In this document: positions 52,759-63,220 of the stretch, in pieces
Position numbering within the stretch: the first letter of the stretch is position 1
Layout of the letters: every line of letters begins with the position of its first letter
NCBI GenBank assembly: GCA_021800795.1
Contig: JAJYYO010000002.1
Span: 62,001 to 126,000 of the forward strand
Reading direction: 5' to 3'
From: Pseudomonadota bacterium
GTDB lineage: Bacteria; Pseudomonadota; Gammaproteobacteria; Burkholderiales; Gallionellaceae
Length of the DNA stretch: 64,000 nt
The notes under the pieces: model-generated
What the model saw: only the letters and a program-made list of their open reading frames with translations
Database searches by the model: none
What the model was told of the DNA's origin: nothing
Position numbers and translations under genes: made by a program

Positions 52759-53781
52759 TTAGGGAGTTTCTGCGCGATCCAGGAGTTGAACCGGCTGGTC
52801 GGCTTGCATCACCAGTGCATAGGAGACTTTGTCAAATACGCGGAACACGAACAGCAAGCCATAACGAACCTCGGGCAGGGTGAGTTCTTTGCCCTCGTCT
52901 TTGATGGTGCGCCCCTTGCTGAACAGGGCCAGCACATGACCGTTCTGCAGGCCATCGCGTTCACCCTTGTTGAGGGTGACAATGGAATTCTGACCGCCTT
53001 GAGAAACGCCGCCATAAACTGAAATGATGGTCGCATCGATCCGGCCTTCAGGTGCACGCGGCAGATAGGTATGGGCGGTCTCGGCAGCGGTTGCGACTAG
53101 GCGGTCCCCGATATTGATTTCCTCTTTTGCATCAGTCACGACGACGGTGCTGACATCGCCAAATTTTGTGACTTCGACTGAACCCAGATAGACCGCTTCG
53201 CGGCCCAGGACTTCCTTCGTGTCGGGATCGATAAAGGTCTGTCCGGGCCGATATACCTGCCATCTTCTCCCCTGGCTTTCAGTTAACCCTCTTGCATATA
53301 CCGTATCCCCGGGGCCGACGATGACCCGGTCTTCGGGCAACCCTATCAGCGTTGGGCTGCTTGCCAGCAATTCCTCCGTCACCACTAAAGGCCGACTTAA
53401 AAAAGGTTCAATTGCCTTGGATGGAATGCTGGGAATGGCACTTTGCATGCTTTCTTCGCTGCGAGGCTGCGGCGATAATTTGATGACTCCGCCTGTTTCA
53501 GGCGCGCCTATGCTTAGCGTCCCGTGCGCTCGATCCAGCGCGATGGTCTGCCCCGGATAAATCCAGTGCGGATCTTTAATGCTGTCTTTGTTCATGCCCC
53601 AGATGTAAGGCCATCTCCAGGGGTCCTTGAAAAACTTGCCGGATATGCCCCACAGGGTGTCGCCTTTGACCACGACATATTGATCTGGGGCGTCGCTGCG
53701 TATCTGTGGCGCCTCTACAGGTTGGCCGGCAAAAGCCAAGACGGGCAATAAAAAGCAAAACAGCGATATAATCTTGCGCAT
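52759..53781 (-). CDS. Secreted LysM-domain peptidoglycan-binding protein
   Basis: The 340-residue protein has a signal peptide (MRKIISLFCFLLPVLAFAG) and a LysM domain at about 34-82 (YVVVKGDTLWGISGKFFKDP, IYPGQTIAL). The C-terminal part has two shorter modules without known names. This is the LysM protein usually found upstream of dprA and divergent from def in betaproteobacteria. It probably binds peptidoglycan in the periplasm; the precise role is unknown. Confidence 0.88.
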   Translation of the reverse strand: MRKIISLFCFLLPVLAFAGQPVEAPQIRSDAPDQYVVVKGDTLWGISGKFFKDPWRWPYIWGMNKDSIKDPHWIYPGQTIALDRAHGTLSIGAPETGGVIKLSPQPRSEESMQSAIPSIPSKAIEPFLSRPLVVTEELLASSPTLIGLPEDRVIVGPGDTVYARGLTESQGRRWQVYRPGQTFIDPDTKEVLGREAVYLGSVEVTKFGDVSTVVVTDAKEEINIGDRLVATAAETAHTYLPRAPEGRIDATIISVYGGVSQGGQNSIVTLNKGERDGLQNGHVLALFSKGRTIKDEGKELTLPEVRYGLLFVFRVFDKVSYALVMQADQPVQLLDRAETP

Positions 53782-53870
53782 GGGAAATCCCGTAAGAGTC
53801 AGTGATAAAGGCGCACGGTATACGGTGGCGCGTTAAATTCTGCATCCAGTCAATTAAATTAGCAAGCATT

Positions 53871-54374
53871 ATGGCAATCTTACAAATTTTGCAGTATCCC
53901 GACGAGCGATTGCACACAATCGCCAAAAAGGTCGTGCAGGTCAATGATGCCACCCGTAAATTGGTGCGGGACATGGCGGAAACCATGTATGCTGCGCCTG
54001 GAGTGGGTTTGGCGGCCACCCAGGTGGACGTGCATGAACAGGTCATCGTGGTGGATATTTCCGAGACGCGCGATCAATTGAGGGTGTTTATCAACCCGGA
54101 AATCTTGTGCGCGAGCGGAGACTCGGAAGGCGAGGAAGGCTGCCTGTCCGTGCCGGGTATTTATGAAGTGGTGCATCGCGCAGGCAAGGTGACCGTGCAG
54201 GCGCTGGATGAAAAAGGTGTGCCTTTTACACTGGAAGCCGAGGGTTTTCTGGCGGTGTGTATTCAGCACGAGATGGATCACCTGCGTGGGAAGGTGTTTG
54301 TCGAATATTTGTCTCAGCTCAAACAAACGCGACTGCGCGCCAAGCTGAAAAAGCGCAGGCGCGAAGCGATGTAG
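53871..54374 (+). CDS. def: Peptide deformylase
   Basis: From ATG 53871 ([14 protein letters not shown]) the product has 167 residues. Deformylase motifs are complete: [17 protein letters not shown] with the metal cysteine, and QHEMDHLRG with the two histidines and catalytic glutamate. It removes the formyl group from nascent proteins. fmt follows six bases later, then rsmB, the usual order. An open frame upstream of the ATG is not part of the protein. Confidence 0.97.
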   Translation: MAILQILQYPDERLHTIAKKVVQVNDATRKLVRDMAETMYAAPGVGLAATQVDVHEQVIVVDISETRDQLRVFINPEILCASGDSEGEEGCLSVPGIYEVVHRAGKVTVQALDEKGVPFTLEAEGFLAVCIQHEMDHLRGKVFVEYLSQLKQTRLRAKLKKRRREAM

Positions 54375-54380
54375 ACTATT

Positions 54381-55310
54381 GTGAAAATAATTTTTGCCGG
54401 TACCCCGCAATTTGCAGCCTGCGCCCTGGACGCGCTGCTCAAAGAGCATCAAGTTGTTGCAGTGTTGACGCAACCGGATCGCCCTTCCGGGCGCGGTATG
54501 CAGCTAGTCTCCAGCCCCGTCAAGCAGCTTGCCCTGCAACACGGTTTAACCGTTTTACAGCCCGTGAGTCTGAAGGAGGAGCAGGCGCAGCGCGAGATCG
54601 CTGAATCAGGCGCCGATGTGATGGTGGTGGCCGCCTACGGACTGATCTTGCCAAAAACAGTTCTGGTGCTGCCGCGTTACGGATGTCTGAACATTCATGC
54701 GTCCTTGCTGCCGAGATGGCGCGGCGCGGCACCCATACAGCGGGCGATTCTGGCGGGGGACCGCGAGACGGGCGTCACCATCATGCAGATGGATGCGGGG
54801 CTGGATACCGGCGACATGCTGCTGCGCCATGCCTGCCCGATTAACGATGATGATAACGCGCAGACGCTGCACGATAAACTGGCGGCGCTGGGGGCCGTCA
54901 GCATACTCGAAGCTTTGCACTTATTGGCAACAAACCGCCTGACTCCGGTCAGGCAGGATAACGTTGCTGCATGCTATGCGCCCAAGTTGCTCAAAAGCGA
55001 AGCCATGATCGACTGGAATCAGGACGCAGAACAGATTGCACGGGCGGTGCGCGCCTATAATCCCTTCCCGGTGTGTCAGGCCAGGCTGCATGACACTGTA
55101 CTGAAGATTTGGCAGGCCGAAATCCGTCCGGATCAGCACGGCAAGCCGGGCGAGGTATTGGTTGTGGACAGGTCGGGCATAACGGTTGCCTGCGGCAAAG
55201 ATGCGCTGCGCCTCACCGTGTTGCAGCGACCTGGCGGCCGTGCGCAACCCGCCGCACAATTGTTGCAAGCTTTGCCGGTTCATCCCGGCGATTATTTTTC
55301 GGCCCCTTGA
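54381..55310 (+). CDS. fmt: Methionyl-tRNA formyltransferase
   Basis: The 309-residue enzyme starts at GTG 54381. It has the formyltransferase core (FAGTPQFAACALDALL, CLNIHASLLPRWRGAAPIQRAI with the catalytic N-H pair, MQMDAGLDTGDML with the aspartate) and the C-terminal OB-like domain (CYAPKLLKSEAMIDW, AYNPFPVCQA). It formylates initiator methionyl-tRNA. The stop is immediately followed by the rsmB start. Confidence 0.97.
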   Translation: MKIIFAGTPQFAACALDALLKEHQVVAVLTQPDRPSGRGMQLVSSPVKQLALQHGLTVLQPVSLKEEQAQREIAESGADVMVVAAYGLILPKTVLVLPRYGCLNIHASLLPRWRGAAPIQRAILAGDRETGVTIMQMDAGLDTGDMLLRHACPINDDDNAQTLHDKLAALGAVSILEALHLLATNRLTPVRQDNVAACYAPKLLKSEAMIDWNQDAEQIARAVRAYNPFPVCQARLHDTVLKIWQAEIRPDQHGKPGEVLVVDRSGITVACGKDALRLTVLQRPGGRAQPAAQLLQALPVHPGDYFSAP

Positions 55311-56615
55311 ATGCATAATATACAACTGGCAGCTACTCAGATCGTCCAGCAGGTGTTGGTGGACGGGCGCAATCTTAACCAGGTGCTGGATGAATCGCTG
55401 CGCAGAAAATCGGTGTGGACTCCGGCGCAGCGTGCCGCCTTGCAGGACTTGAGCTACGGCACCCTGCGTTTTTACGGCCAGTTGAATGCCATACTCGACT
55501 TGTTGCTGCACAAGCACATGACGGATAACCGCATCACTTATTTACTGCTGGTTGCCTTGTATCAGCTGCAATACAGCCGCGCGGCGCAGCATGCCGTAGT
55601 GGATCATGCGGTACGCTCGGCGGACATACTGAACCCTAAAATCAGGGGGCTGGTGAATGCGATACTGCGCAATTTCCTGCGCAATCAGGCAGAATTGCTG
55701 ACGCAGGCTGCGCTTAAGCCGGAAGGAAAATATAGTCATCCGCAATGGTGGATTGACGAATTAGACAGTCAGTATGGTGAGGATATTGCCGTCTCGATAC
55801 TCGAAGCGGGCAACGGGCATCCGCCGATGACGCTGCGGGTCAACCGGCGGCGCGGCAGCGCGGCTGATTATCTGGCGACACTCGCGGAACAGGGTATCGC
55901 TGCCCGGCCGATCGCGCCCGATGCGCTGCAACTGGACAAAGCGGTGCCGGTGGACAGGTTGCCCGGTTTTTTTGAGGGCATGGTGTCGGTTCAGGATGCG
56001 GGTGCGCAGTATGCGGCACGCTTGCTGGATGTGCACAACGGCATGCGCGTGCTGGATGCCTGTGCAGCCCCGGGCGGCAAGGCAGCGCACATTCTGGAGA
56101 TGGCAGACGCTGAATTGCTGGCGCTGGACAAGGATGAGAAGCGCCTGTTGCGCGTAGCCGAAAATTTGCAGCGCCTGGCGTTGTCCGCGACGCTGCTGGC
56201 CGGCGATGCGGCCAACCCTGCGAGCTGGTGGGACGGACGTCCGTTCGAGCGCATATTGGCTGACGTGCCCTGTTCCGCTAGCGGCGTGGTGCGCCGCCAT
56301 CCTGATATAAAATGGTTGCGCAGGAAGAAGGACATCGCTTCTTTCGCTGTGCAGCAGTCCGAAATTCTGCAATCCTTGTGGAAGCTGTTGGCGCAGGGCG
56401 GCTTGTTGCTCTATGCGACTTGTTCGGTATTCAAACAGGAGAATCAGGACGTGGTGGACGGCTTTCTGGCGCGAACGCCGGAAGCGCGACAGATCGATTT
56501 GACAGGCGGGCATGGAACCCATGAATTGCTGTGCGAATTTAACCTTGAAGGTCAGCTATTGCCAACGGATCAGCATGATGGGTTCTTTTATGCTTTATTG
56601 CAAAAAACTGCTTAA
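55311..56615 (+). CDS. rsmB: 16S rRNA (cytosine-967-C5)-methyltransferase
   Basis: The 434-residue protein has the NusB-like N-terminal RNA-binding domain (AATQIVQQVLVDGRNLNQVLDES) and a RsmB/NOL1 methyltransferase domain: SAM loop VLDACAAPGGKAAHILEMA, the general-site DVPCSASGVVRRHPDIKWLR and the catalytic-cysteine motif YATCSVFKQENQ. Its 3' end overlaps the following DUF4390 gene, suggesting coupling. Confidence 0.96.
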   Translation: MHNIQLAATQIVQQVLVDGRNLNQVLDESLRRKSVWTPAQRAALQDLSYGTLRFYGQLNAILDLLLHKHMTDNRITYLLLVALYQLQYSRAAQHAVVDHAVRSADILNPKIRGLVNAILRNFLRNQAELLTQAALKPEGKYSHPQWWIDELDSQYGEDIAVSILEAGNGHPPMTLRVNRRRGSAADYLATLAEQGIAARPIAPDALQLDKAVPVDRLPGFFEGMVSVQDAGAQYAARLLDVHNGMRVLDACAAPGGKAAHILEMADAELLALDKDEKRLLRVAENLQRLALSATLLAGDAANPASWWDGRPFERILADVPCSASGVVRRHPDIKWLRRKKDIASFAVQQSEILQSLWKLLAQGGLLLYATCSVFKQENQDVVDGFLARTPEARQIDLTGGHGTHELLCEFNLEGQLLPTDQHDGFFYALLQKTA

Positions 56616-57168
56616 GGCCCTGCTGCTGAGCGTCTGGTTTGCCGCTGCGGCATATGCTGACGGCATAGACGTGAACAAGGCGGAAATACGGCAGTCCGAG
56701 GACGGTTACCAGCTTGTCGCCGATTTCAATGTCAACTTAAACTACGTTGTGCAGCAGACCTTGTCATTGGGTGTGCCGCTCTATTTTATCGGAGAGTTTT
56801 CGTTGACGCGTTCACGCTGGTATTGGCTGGATGAGCAGGTATTTCAAAGCGAGCAATCGGTCAAGCTGTCCTATAACGCGCTTACCCGCCAATATCGCAT
56901 TTCACGTGGCGCGTTGTTTCAGAACTTCGCGAGCCTTGATGAAGTGATACGTATTCTGGACCGGCAAAACTCGACCTATATTCCCTTTGATACGATGAAA
57001 GACGGCGGCAGCTATATTGCCGCCGTGCGTCTGCGTCTGGATACCAGACAATTGCCCAAGCTGATGCAGGTGAATGTGCTGACCAGCAAGGACTGGGATT
57101 TTGATTCAGGGTGGTATCGCTGGGTGATACGCCCGACTGATGGCGACTTGCGCGGTAAGGCGGAGTGA
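56590..57168 (+). CDS. DUF4390 periplasmic or secreted protein
   Basis: From ATG 56590 (MLYCKKLLKALLLSVWFAAA) the product has 192 residues with a signal peptide cleaved near AYA-DGIDV. The mature part (KAEIRQSEDGYQLVADFNVNLN, SRWYWLDEQVFQSEQSVKLSYN) is the DUF4390 pattern. This family always lies just before ntrY in betaproteobacteria and may assist that sensor; no activity is known. Starts at 56575 or 56578 are possible. Overlap with rsmB is 26 bases. Confidence 0.85.
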   Translation: MLYCKKLLKALLLSVWFAAAAYADGIDVNKAEIRQSEDGYQLVADFNVNLNYVVQQTLSLGVPLYFIGEFSLTRSRWYWLDEQVFQSEQSVKLSYNALTRQYRISRGALFQNFASLDEVIRILDRQNSTYIPFDTMKDGGSYIAAVRLRLDTRQLPKLMQVNVLTSKDWDFDSGWYRWVIRPTDGDLRGKAE

Positions 57169-57175
57169 GGACGCG

Positions 57176-59302
57176 GTGAAGTACCTGATCATTTTGAGTG
57201 TCGTTGCCGGCACGGCTCTGTTGTATCTGCTGTCCAGCAGCAGCGTGAACACTGAAGTATTCTCCATGAACTACTACAGTTTGCTCGCCATGATGGGTTT
57301 GCTGGCCACGGGATTGCTGGGGTTGGTAGGCTTTCAGATCTGGCGTTTGCGCGAGAAGTTAAAAAACAAGGTATTTGGCGCCAAACTGACGCTGCGTCTG
57401 GTGCTGTTTTTTACCTTGATCGCGGTTTTGCCTGGCATGCTGGTTTATGCCGTATCGGTCAATTTTCTGTCAAAAAGCATTGAATCCTGGTTTGATGTGC
57501 GTGTTGAAAAGGCCCTCGAAGGCGGCCTTAATCTGGGCAAAAGCAGTCTGGACAACAGCCTGAAGGAATTGGCAAAAAAGACCCAGTTTATCGCACTGCT
57601 GTTCTCGGAAAAAAATCCTCAGCAATTCCAGAATGCGTTAACCCAGTTGATCGATGAGGGCGCGGTACAGGAGGCCGCACTGTTTGACACCAGAGGCAGG
57701 ATGATCGCGTTTGCCGCTATTGACAACGCGTTGTTGCCTGATATTCCCGGTGAGGTACTGATCAGGCAGGTGCTTGAAAAAGGACAATATGCTGCCATCG
57801 AGGAGCTGCCGAATAAATCGATGGGTTTGCGCGTGCTGGCTCTGGTGGGTCAAAACAGTTATTCGGGGGCGGGCTATATATTGCAATTCAATCAGGCGGT
57901 GCCCAAGCAGGTTGAAGCCGATGCGGAAACGGTGCAATCGGTTTACCGTGACTATCAGGAGCTGTCATTGTCAAGGCTGGGGCTGAAGCGTTTATATGGC
58001 ATCACCCTGACCCTCTCTCTGTTGGTGGTTCTGCTTACAGCCATATCGGCAGCGTTTTTCATCAGTGAACGGCTGGGCTCATCGCTGGAAGCGCTGGCCG
58101 AAGGCACGCGTGCGGTTGCACAGGGCGATTTTACCGGTCAACATCCCATACGCAGCAGCGATGAATTGGGTGCGCTGACGGGTCTGTTCAATCAGATGAC
58201 GCATCAGCTGGCGGACGCCAAACGCGCCAGCGAACAGCAGCGGCGCGAAGTTGAAGGTGCAAAGGGATACCTGGAAAGCGTGCTCACGCATCTCTCATCC
58301 GGGGTGCTGGCGCTCGATGGCGAATTTCGCCTGCGCTCGGTGAATACCAGTGCAGCGCAAATTCTGGGCGCGCCTTTGCAGGAGATGCAGCGCATTTCAT
58401 TGCAGCACATTGCGGAAAAGTACAGTTTGTTGAGTACCTTCTGCCAGACCATCACGACAGCTTTTGCACAAACCAGCAATGGTGAATGGCAGCGTCAGAT
58501 CGACAGGCTCAGCAAGAATGGCACGCAGATTTTGCTGATGCGCGGCACGCGCCTGCCGTTGGGCGCTGAAGCGGGCTTTGTGGTGGTTTTCGATGATATT
58601 AGTCATTTGCTGCAAGCCGAGCGTCAGTCCGCCTGGGGAGAGGTGGCGCGGCGCCTGGCTCATGAAATCAAGAATCCACTCACGCCGATTCAGTTGTCTG
58701 CAGAGCGCTTGCAATACAAGTTGAGTGCAAAACTGGACGAGGCCGATGCGAAATTGTTGCAGCGTGCCACGCAAACCATCGTCAGTCAGGTCGCGGCGAT
58801 GAAAAATATGGTGAGCGATTTTGCCGATTATGCGCGTGGTCCGGTGCTGAAGCTGACCAGACTGGACTTGCACAGACTGATCAGGGAAGTGTTGGGTTTG
58901 TACGAAGCCAACGCCATCCCGATCACATTGAATTTAAGCGAGGGTCGCGCGGAAGTCAACGGGGATGCAACGCGCTTGCGCCAGGTATTGCATAACCTGC
59001 TGCAGAACTCGCAGGATGCGCTGCAAGGCGTTCCGCAGCCAGCGATTACCCTGAGCAGCGAAACGGTGCAGGGGGAAATCCACTTGCGCGTTTTGGACAA
59101 TGGCAGTGGATTTTCCGAAAATGCCTTGTCGCGGGTTTTCGAGCCGTATATGACGACTAAAACCAAGGGCACCGGTTTGGGGCTGCCGATCGTGAAAAAA
59201 ATCATAGAAGAGCACGGCGGTCGAATAAGCGTTGAAAATCAAGTGAATGGCGGAGCCTGTGTCAATATCAGCCTGCCGCTGACTGAAGTGGAGAAAGTAT
59301 GA
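57176..59302 (+). CDS. ntrY: NtrY-type sensor histidine kinase
   Basis: I start at GTG 57176 (VKYLIILSVVAGTALLYLL), five bases after a GAGG. The 708-residue kinase has three N-terminal membrane helices (about 3-20, 28-50 and 70-90), a periplasmic region, a further helix, HAMP near 300, a PAS-like segment, phosphoacceptor H in VARRLAHEIKNPLTPIQLSAERL, and an ATPase domain (NLLQNSQDAL, LDNGSGFSENAL, GTGLGLPIVKKIIEEHGG). It overlaps ntrX by four bases. NtrYX systems respond to nitrogen, redox or envelope signals. Confidence 0.92.
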   Translation: MKYLIILSVVAGTALLYLLSSSSVNTEVFSMNYYSLLAMMGLLATGLLGLVGFQIWRLREKLKNKVFGAKLTLRLVLFFTLIAVLPGMLVYAVSVNFLSKSIESWFDVRVEKALEGGLNLGKSSLDNSLKELAKKTQFIALLFSEKNPQQFQNALTQLIDEGAVQEAALFDTRGRMIAFAAIDNALLPDIPGEVLIRQVLEKGQYAAIEELPNKSMGLRVLALVGQNSYSGAGYILQFNQAVPKQVEADAETVQSVYRDYQELSLSRLGLKRLYGITLTLSLLVVLLTAISAAFFISERLGSSLEALAEGTRAVAQGDFTGQHPIRSSDELGALTGLFNQMTHQLADAKRASEQQRREVEGAKGYLESVLTHLSSGVLALDGEFRLRSVNTSAAQILGAPLQEMQRISLQHIAEKYSLLSTFCQTITTAFAQTSNGEWQRQIDRLSKNGTQILLMRGTRLPLGAEAGFVVVFDDISHLLQAERQSAWGEVARRLAHEIKNPLTPIQLSAERLQYKLSAKLDEADAKLLQRATQTIVSQVAAMKNMVSDFADYARGPVLKLTRLDLHRLIREVLGLYEANAIPITLNLSEGRAEVNGDATRLRQVLHNLLQNSQDALQGVPQPAITLSSETVQGEIHLRVLDNGSGFSENALSRVFEPYMTTKTKGTGLGLPIVKKIIEEHGGRISVENQVNGGACVNISLPLTEVEKV

Positions 59303-59940
59303 GCAAGCAGATTCTGGTGGTCGACGATGAAGTAGGGATACGTGAATTACTGGCGGAAATATTGTTTGATGAGGGCTATCAGGTAGCGCTTGCCGAGAAT
59401 GCGGAACAGGCGCGCGCCTATCGATATGAGTATGAACCGGATCTGGTATTGCTCGATATCTGGATGCCGGACACCGATGGCGTCGCGCTGCTGAAGGAAT
59501 GGGTCGAGCAGGATTTGCTGACCATGCCCGTGGTGATGATGTCGGGTCACGGTACGATAGAAACGGCTGTCGAGGCGACGCGCATCGGTGCTGTGGATTT
59601 TCTGGAAAAACCGATTTCGCTGCAAAAGCTGCTGGCTACCGTGGTGCGCGCGATCAAGACGGGTGCGGCATTGCCGCAGCGCGTCGTGGTCGATTCAGGA
59701 CAGAGTCTGGTAGTCGAGATCGATGGCGCGATCAGGAATTTTCCCGTTTCGATGGATCTGCCTTTGCGCGAAGCGCGCGAACATTTTGATGCGGTTTATT
59801 TTGATTACCACTTGCAAAAAGAAGCAGGCAATGTGTCCCGTGTAGCGGAGAAAGTTGGCATTGAGCGCACGCACCTGTATCGCAAACTCAAACAACTGGG
59901 CATAAAAGTCACCAAAAAGGGCGGCGAAAACGAAGATTGA
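59299..59940 (+). CDS. ntrX: NtrX-like response regulator lacking the AAA+ domain
   Basis: The 213-residue protein has a complete receiver domain (D9/D10, phosphoacceptor D53 in VLLDIWMPDTDG, K in FLEKPIS), a linker (VVVDSGQSLVVEIDGAIRNF) and a Fis-type helix-turn-helix (KEAGNVSRVAEKVGIERTHLYRKLKQLGI). Classical NtrX has about 450 residues with a sigma-54-interacting AAA+ domain (GESGTGKE, GAFTGA); none of that is present. The gene is not visibly truncated. It would act as a RegA/PrrA-like DNA-binding regulator independent of sigma-54. Confidence 0.9.
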   Translation: MSKQILVVDDEVGIRELLAEILFDEGYQVALAENAEQARAYRYEYEPDLVLLDIWMPDTDGVALLKEWVEQDLLTMPVVMMSGHGTIETAVEATRIGAVDFLEKPISLQKLLATVVRAIKTGAALPQRVVVDSGQSLVVEIDGAIRNFPVSMDLPLREAREHFDAVYFDYHLQKEAGNVSRVAEKVGIERTHLYRKLKQLGIKVTKKGGENED

Positions 59941-59984
59941 CGCGACCGCAGGCACCCTCGATCAGTCTTAATTTGGCAAGCAGG

Positions 59985-60013
59985 TTGATGTATTGCGGGG
60001 TGTGCGGCATAAT
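59985..60013 (+). promoter_or_regulatory. Predicted sigma-70 promoter of tkt-gap-pgk
   Basis: TTGATG (59985-59990) and CATAAT (60008-60013) are exactly 17 bases apart, and the tkt ATG is 63 bases downstream. A small hairpin CATCC-TTAT-GGATG and a GGAGG ribosome site follow before the start. Confidence 0.55.
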
Positions 60014-60075
60014 TCTGATAATTAACAGCATTAAACATAAACCCATCCTTATGGATGTTTCGGAGGACTCAGTAA

Positions 60076-62091
60076 ATGACAGCAACTCGTAGCATTACCC
60101 CACCAAAATACAATGACATAACCGGAGCGATCCGCATGCTTGCCGTCGATGCCGTACAAAAAGCGAACTCCGGCCATCCCGGCGCACCGATGGGCATGGC
60201 AGAAATCGCTGACGTATTGTGGAATCGTCACCTGCGCCACAACCCTGCCAACCCGAAGTGGCCGGGCAGAGATCGCTTCATGATGTCCAATGGTCATGGT
60301 TCAATGCTGGTTTATGCGTTGCTGCATCTGTCAGGTTACGATCTGCCGATCGACGAATTGAAGCGTTTCCGTCAGATGCACTCGAAGACGCCGGGTCACC
60401 CTGAATACGGCTATACCGCTGGCGTGGAAACGACAGGCGGCCCGTTAGGTCAGGGTATCACCAACGCGGTCGGCATGGCGATGGCGGAAAAGTTGCTGGC
60501 GGCGGAATTCAATAAGCCGGGTCATGAAATCGTCAACCACCATACCTACGTGTTCATGGGCGACGGCTGCATGATGGAAGGCATTTCGCACGAAGCATGC
60601 GCACTGGCGGGTACCTGGGGGCTGGGCAAGCTGATGGCTTTCTGGGATGACAACGAAATTTCCATCGACGGTCACACCAACGGCTGGTTCACGGACGACA
60701 CTGCAAAACGCTTTGAAGCTTACGGCTGGCATGTCGTCGCGGATGTGCAGGGACACGACCCTGAGGCCATCGACGCTGCGATTCGTGCAGGCCACGCGGT
60801 GACCGACAAGCCGACGCTGATTTGCTGCAAGACCATCATCGGCGCGGGCTCACCGAACAAGGAAGGCACGCACGACGTGCATGGCGCGGCATTGGGCGAT
60901 GCTGAAGTGGCAGCAACCCGCGCGCATATCGGTTGGAACTATCCGCCTTTTGAAATTCCTACCCATGTATACGAAGCGTGGGACGCGCGCACTCGTGGCG
61001 CTGGCCTTGAAAAGCTGTGGAACAACAAGTTCGCTGAATATCGCGCGGCTTATCCCGTCGAGGCCGCTGAATTTGAACGCCGCACCAAGGGTGAGCTGCC
61101 CGCCAATTGGGCAGAGCACGCTGCCGCCGCGATCGCACAGACAAATGCCAAGGGTGAAACCATCGCGACCCGCAAGGCTTCGCAGAACGCGATCAATGCA
61201 CTGGCGCCTGCGCTGCCTGAATTTCTGGGCGGTTCAGCCGATCTGACCGGCTCAAACCTGACCAACTGGACAGGCTGCAAGCATGTGCACGGCAAGACTA
61301 CGGGCAACTACATCAGTTACGGCGTACGCGAATTCGGTATGTCGCACATCATGAACGGCATGGCTTTGCATGGCGGTTTGCTGCCGTTCGGCGGCACTTT
61401 CCTGATGTTCTCGGAATATGCGCGCAATGCACTGCGCATGGCAGCGCTGATGAAGCAGCGCGTGATTTTTGTCTATACCCACGACTCTATCGGTCTGGGC
61501 GAAGACGGCCCGACGCACCAGCCGGTTGAACAGACTGCGACCCTGCGCCATATACCCAACATGGAAACCTGGCGTCCGTGCGACACAGTGGAATCCATCG
61601 TTAGCTGGGTCGCCGCCGTTGAGCGCAACGACGGTCCTTCCAGCCTGATCTTCAGTCGTCAGAACCTGCAATTCCAGAAGCGCGATGCGGCGCAGATCGC
61701 CAACATTCGTAAGGGCGCTTACGTATTGTCCGAAGCCGCAGGCGGCAAGCCGCAGGCTGTCATCATCGCGACCGGCTCCGAGGTTGATCTGGCCATCAAG
61801 TCGCAGGCCGCTCTGGCAGCAGAAGGCATCGATGTTCGTGTGGTGTCGATGCCATCGACCAGCGTGTTCGATAAGCAGGATCAGGCCTACAAGGATAGCG
61901 TGCTGCCCCGTGGCGTAAAGCGCGTCGCAGTTGAAGCGGGCGTGACAGGCGGCTGGTACAAGTATGTCGGTCTGGAAGGCGCGGTAGTGGGTATGGATTG
62001 CTTCGGCGAATCGGCTCCAGCACCGGAACTGTTCAAACACTTCGGCTTCACTGTTGAAAATGTAGTGAATGCTGTCAAAGGCGTGCTGTAA
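60076..62091 (+). CDS. tkt: Transketolase
   Basis: The 671-residue thiamine-diphosphate enzyme transfers two-carbon units in the pentose-phosphate or Calvin cycle. [19 protein letters not shown], the ThDP motif [20 protein letters not shown]...[21 protein letters not shown] and the C-terminal domain ending [10 protein letters not shown] are complete. A GGAGG lies upstream. Together with gap and pgk it forms the carbon operon; in an autotroph this would be Calvin-cycle linked, but no Rubisco or phosphoribulokinase is in the window. Confidence 0.97.
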   Translation: MTATRSITPPKYNDITGAIRMLAVDAVQKANSGHPGAPMGMAEIADVLWNRHLRHNPANPKWPGRDRFMMSNGHGSMLVYALLHLSGYDLPIDELKRFRQMHSKTPGHPEYGYTAGVETTGGPLGQGITNAVGMAMAEKLLAAEFNKPGHEIVNHHTYVFMGDGCMMEGISHEACALAGTWGLGKLMAFWDDNEISIDGHTNGWFTDDTAKRFEAYGWHVVADVQGHDPEAIDAAIRAGHAVTDKPTLICCKTIIGAGSPNKEGTHDVHGAALGDAEVAATRAHIGWNYPPFEIPTHVYEAWDARTRGAGLEKLWNNKFAEYRAAYPVEAAEFERRTKGELPANWAEHAAAAIAQTNAKGETIATRKASQNAINALAPALPEFLGGSADLTGSNLTNWTGCKHVHGKTTGNYISYGVREFGMSHIMNGMALHGGLLPFGGTFLMFSEYARNALRMAALMKQRVIFVYTHDSIGLGEDGPTHQPVEQTATLRHIPNMETWRPCDTVESIVSWVAAVERNDGPSSLIFSRQNLQFQKRDAAQIANIRKGAYVLSEAAGGKPQAVIIATGSEVDLAIKSQAALAAEGIDVRVVSMPSTSVFDKQDQAYKDSVLPRGVKRVAVEAGVTGGWYKYVGLEGAVVGMDCFGESAPAPELFKHFGFTVENVVNAVKGVL

Positions 62092-62110
62092 GGCTGAATC
62101 GAATAATTAA

Positions 62111-63124
<1,014 letters not shown>

Positions 63125-63128
63125 TAAA

Positions 63129-63209
63129 TAGTTAGTGGGAAGTAGTGAGTAGGAAGTGGAGTGTTGTTTAACAACTTACCACTGACTGCTTACCGCTCAC
63201 CATCACTTA
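63129..63209. repeat. Low-complexity inverted element between gap and pgk
   Basis: The left arm is made of AGTGAGTAGGAAGTGG-like units and the right arm of pyrimidine-rich units (CTTACCACTGACTGCTTACC). The perfect palindrome GTTGTT-T-AACAAC lies in the middle at 63163-63175. The design resembles the insertion in pdxA at 25717-25828. It ends two bases before the pgk ribosome site GGAG. Confidence 0.7.
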
Positions 63210-63220
63210 TGGAGTCACAA

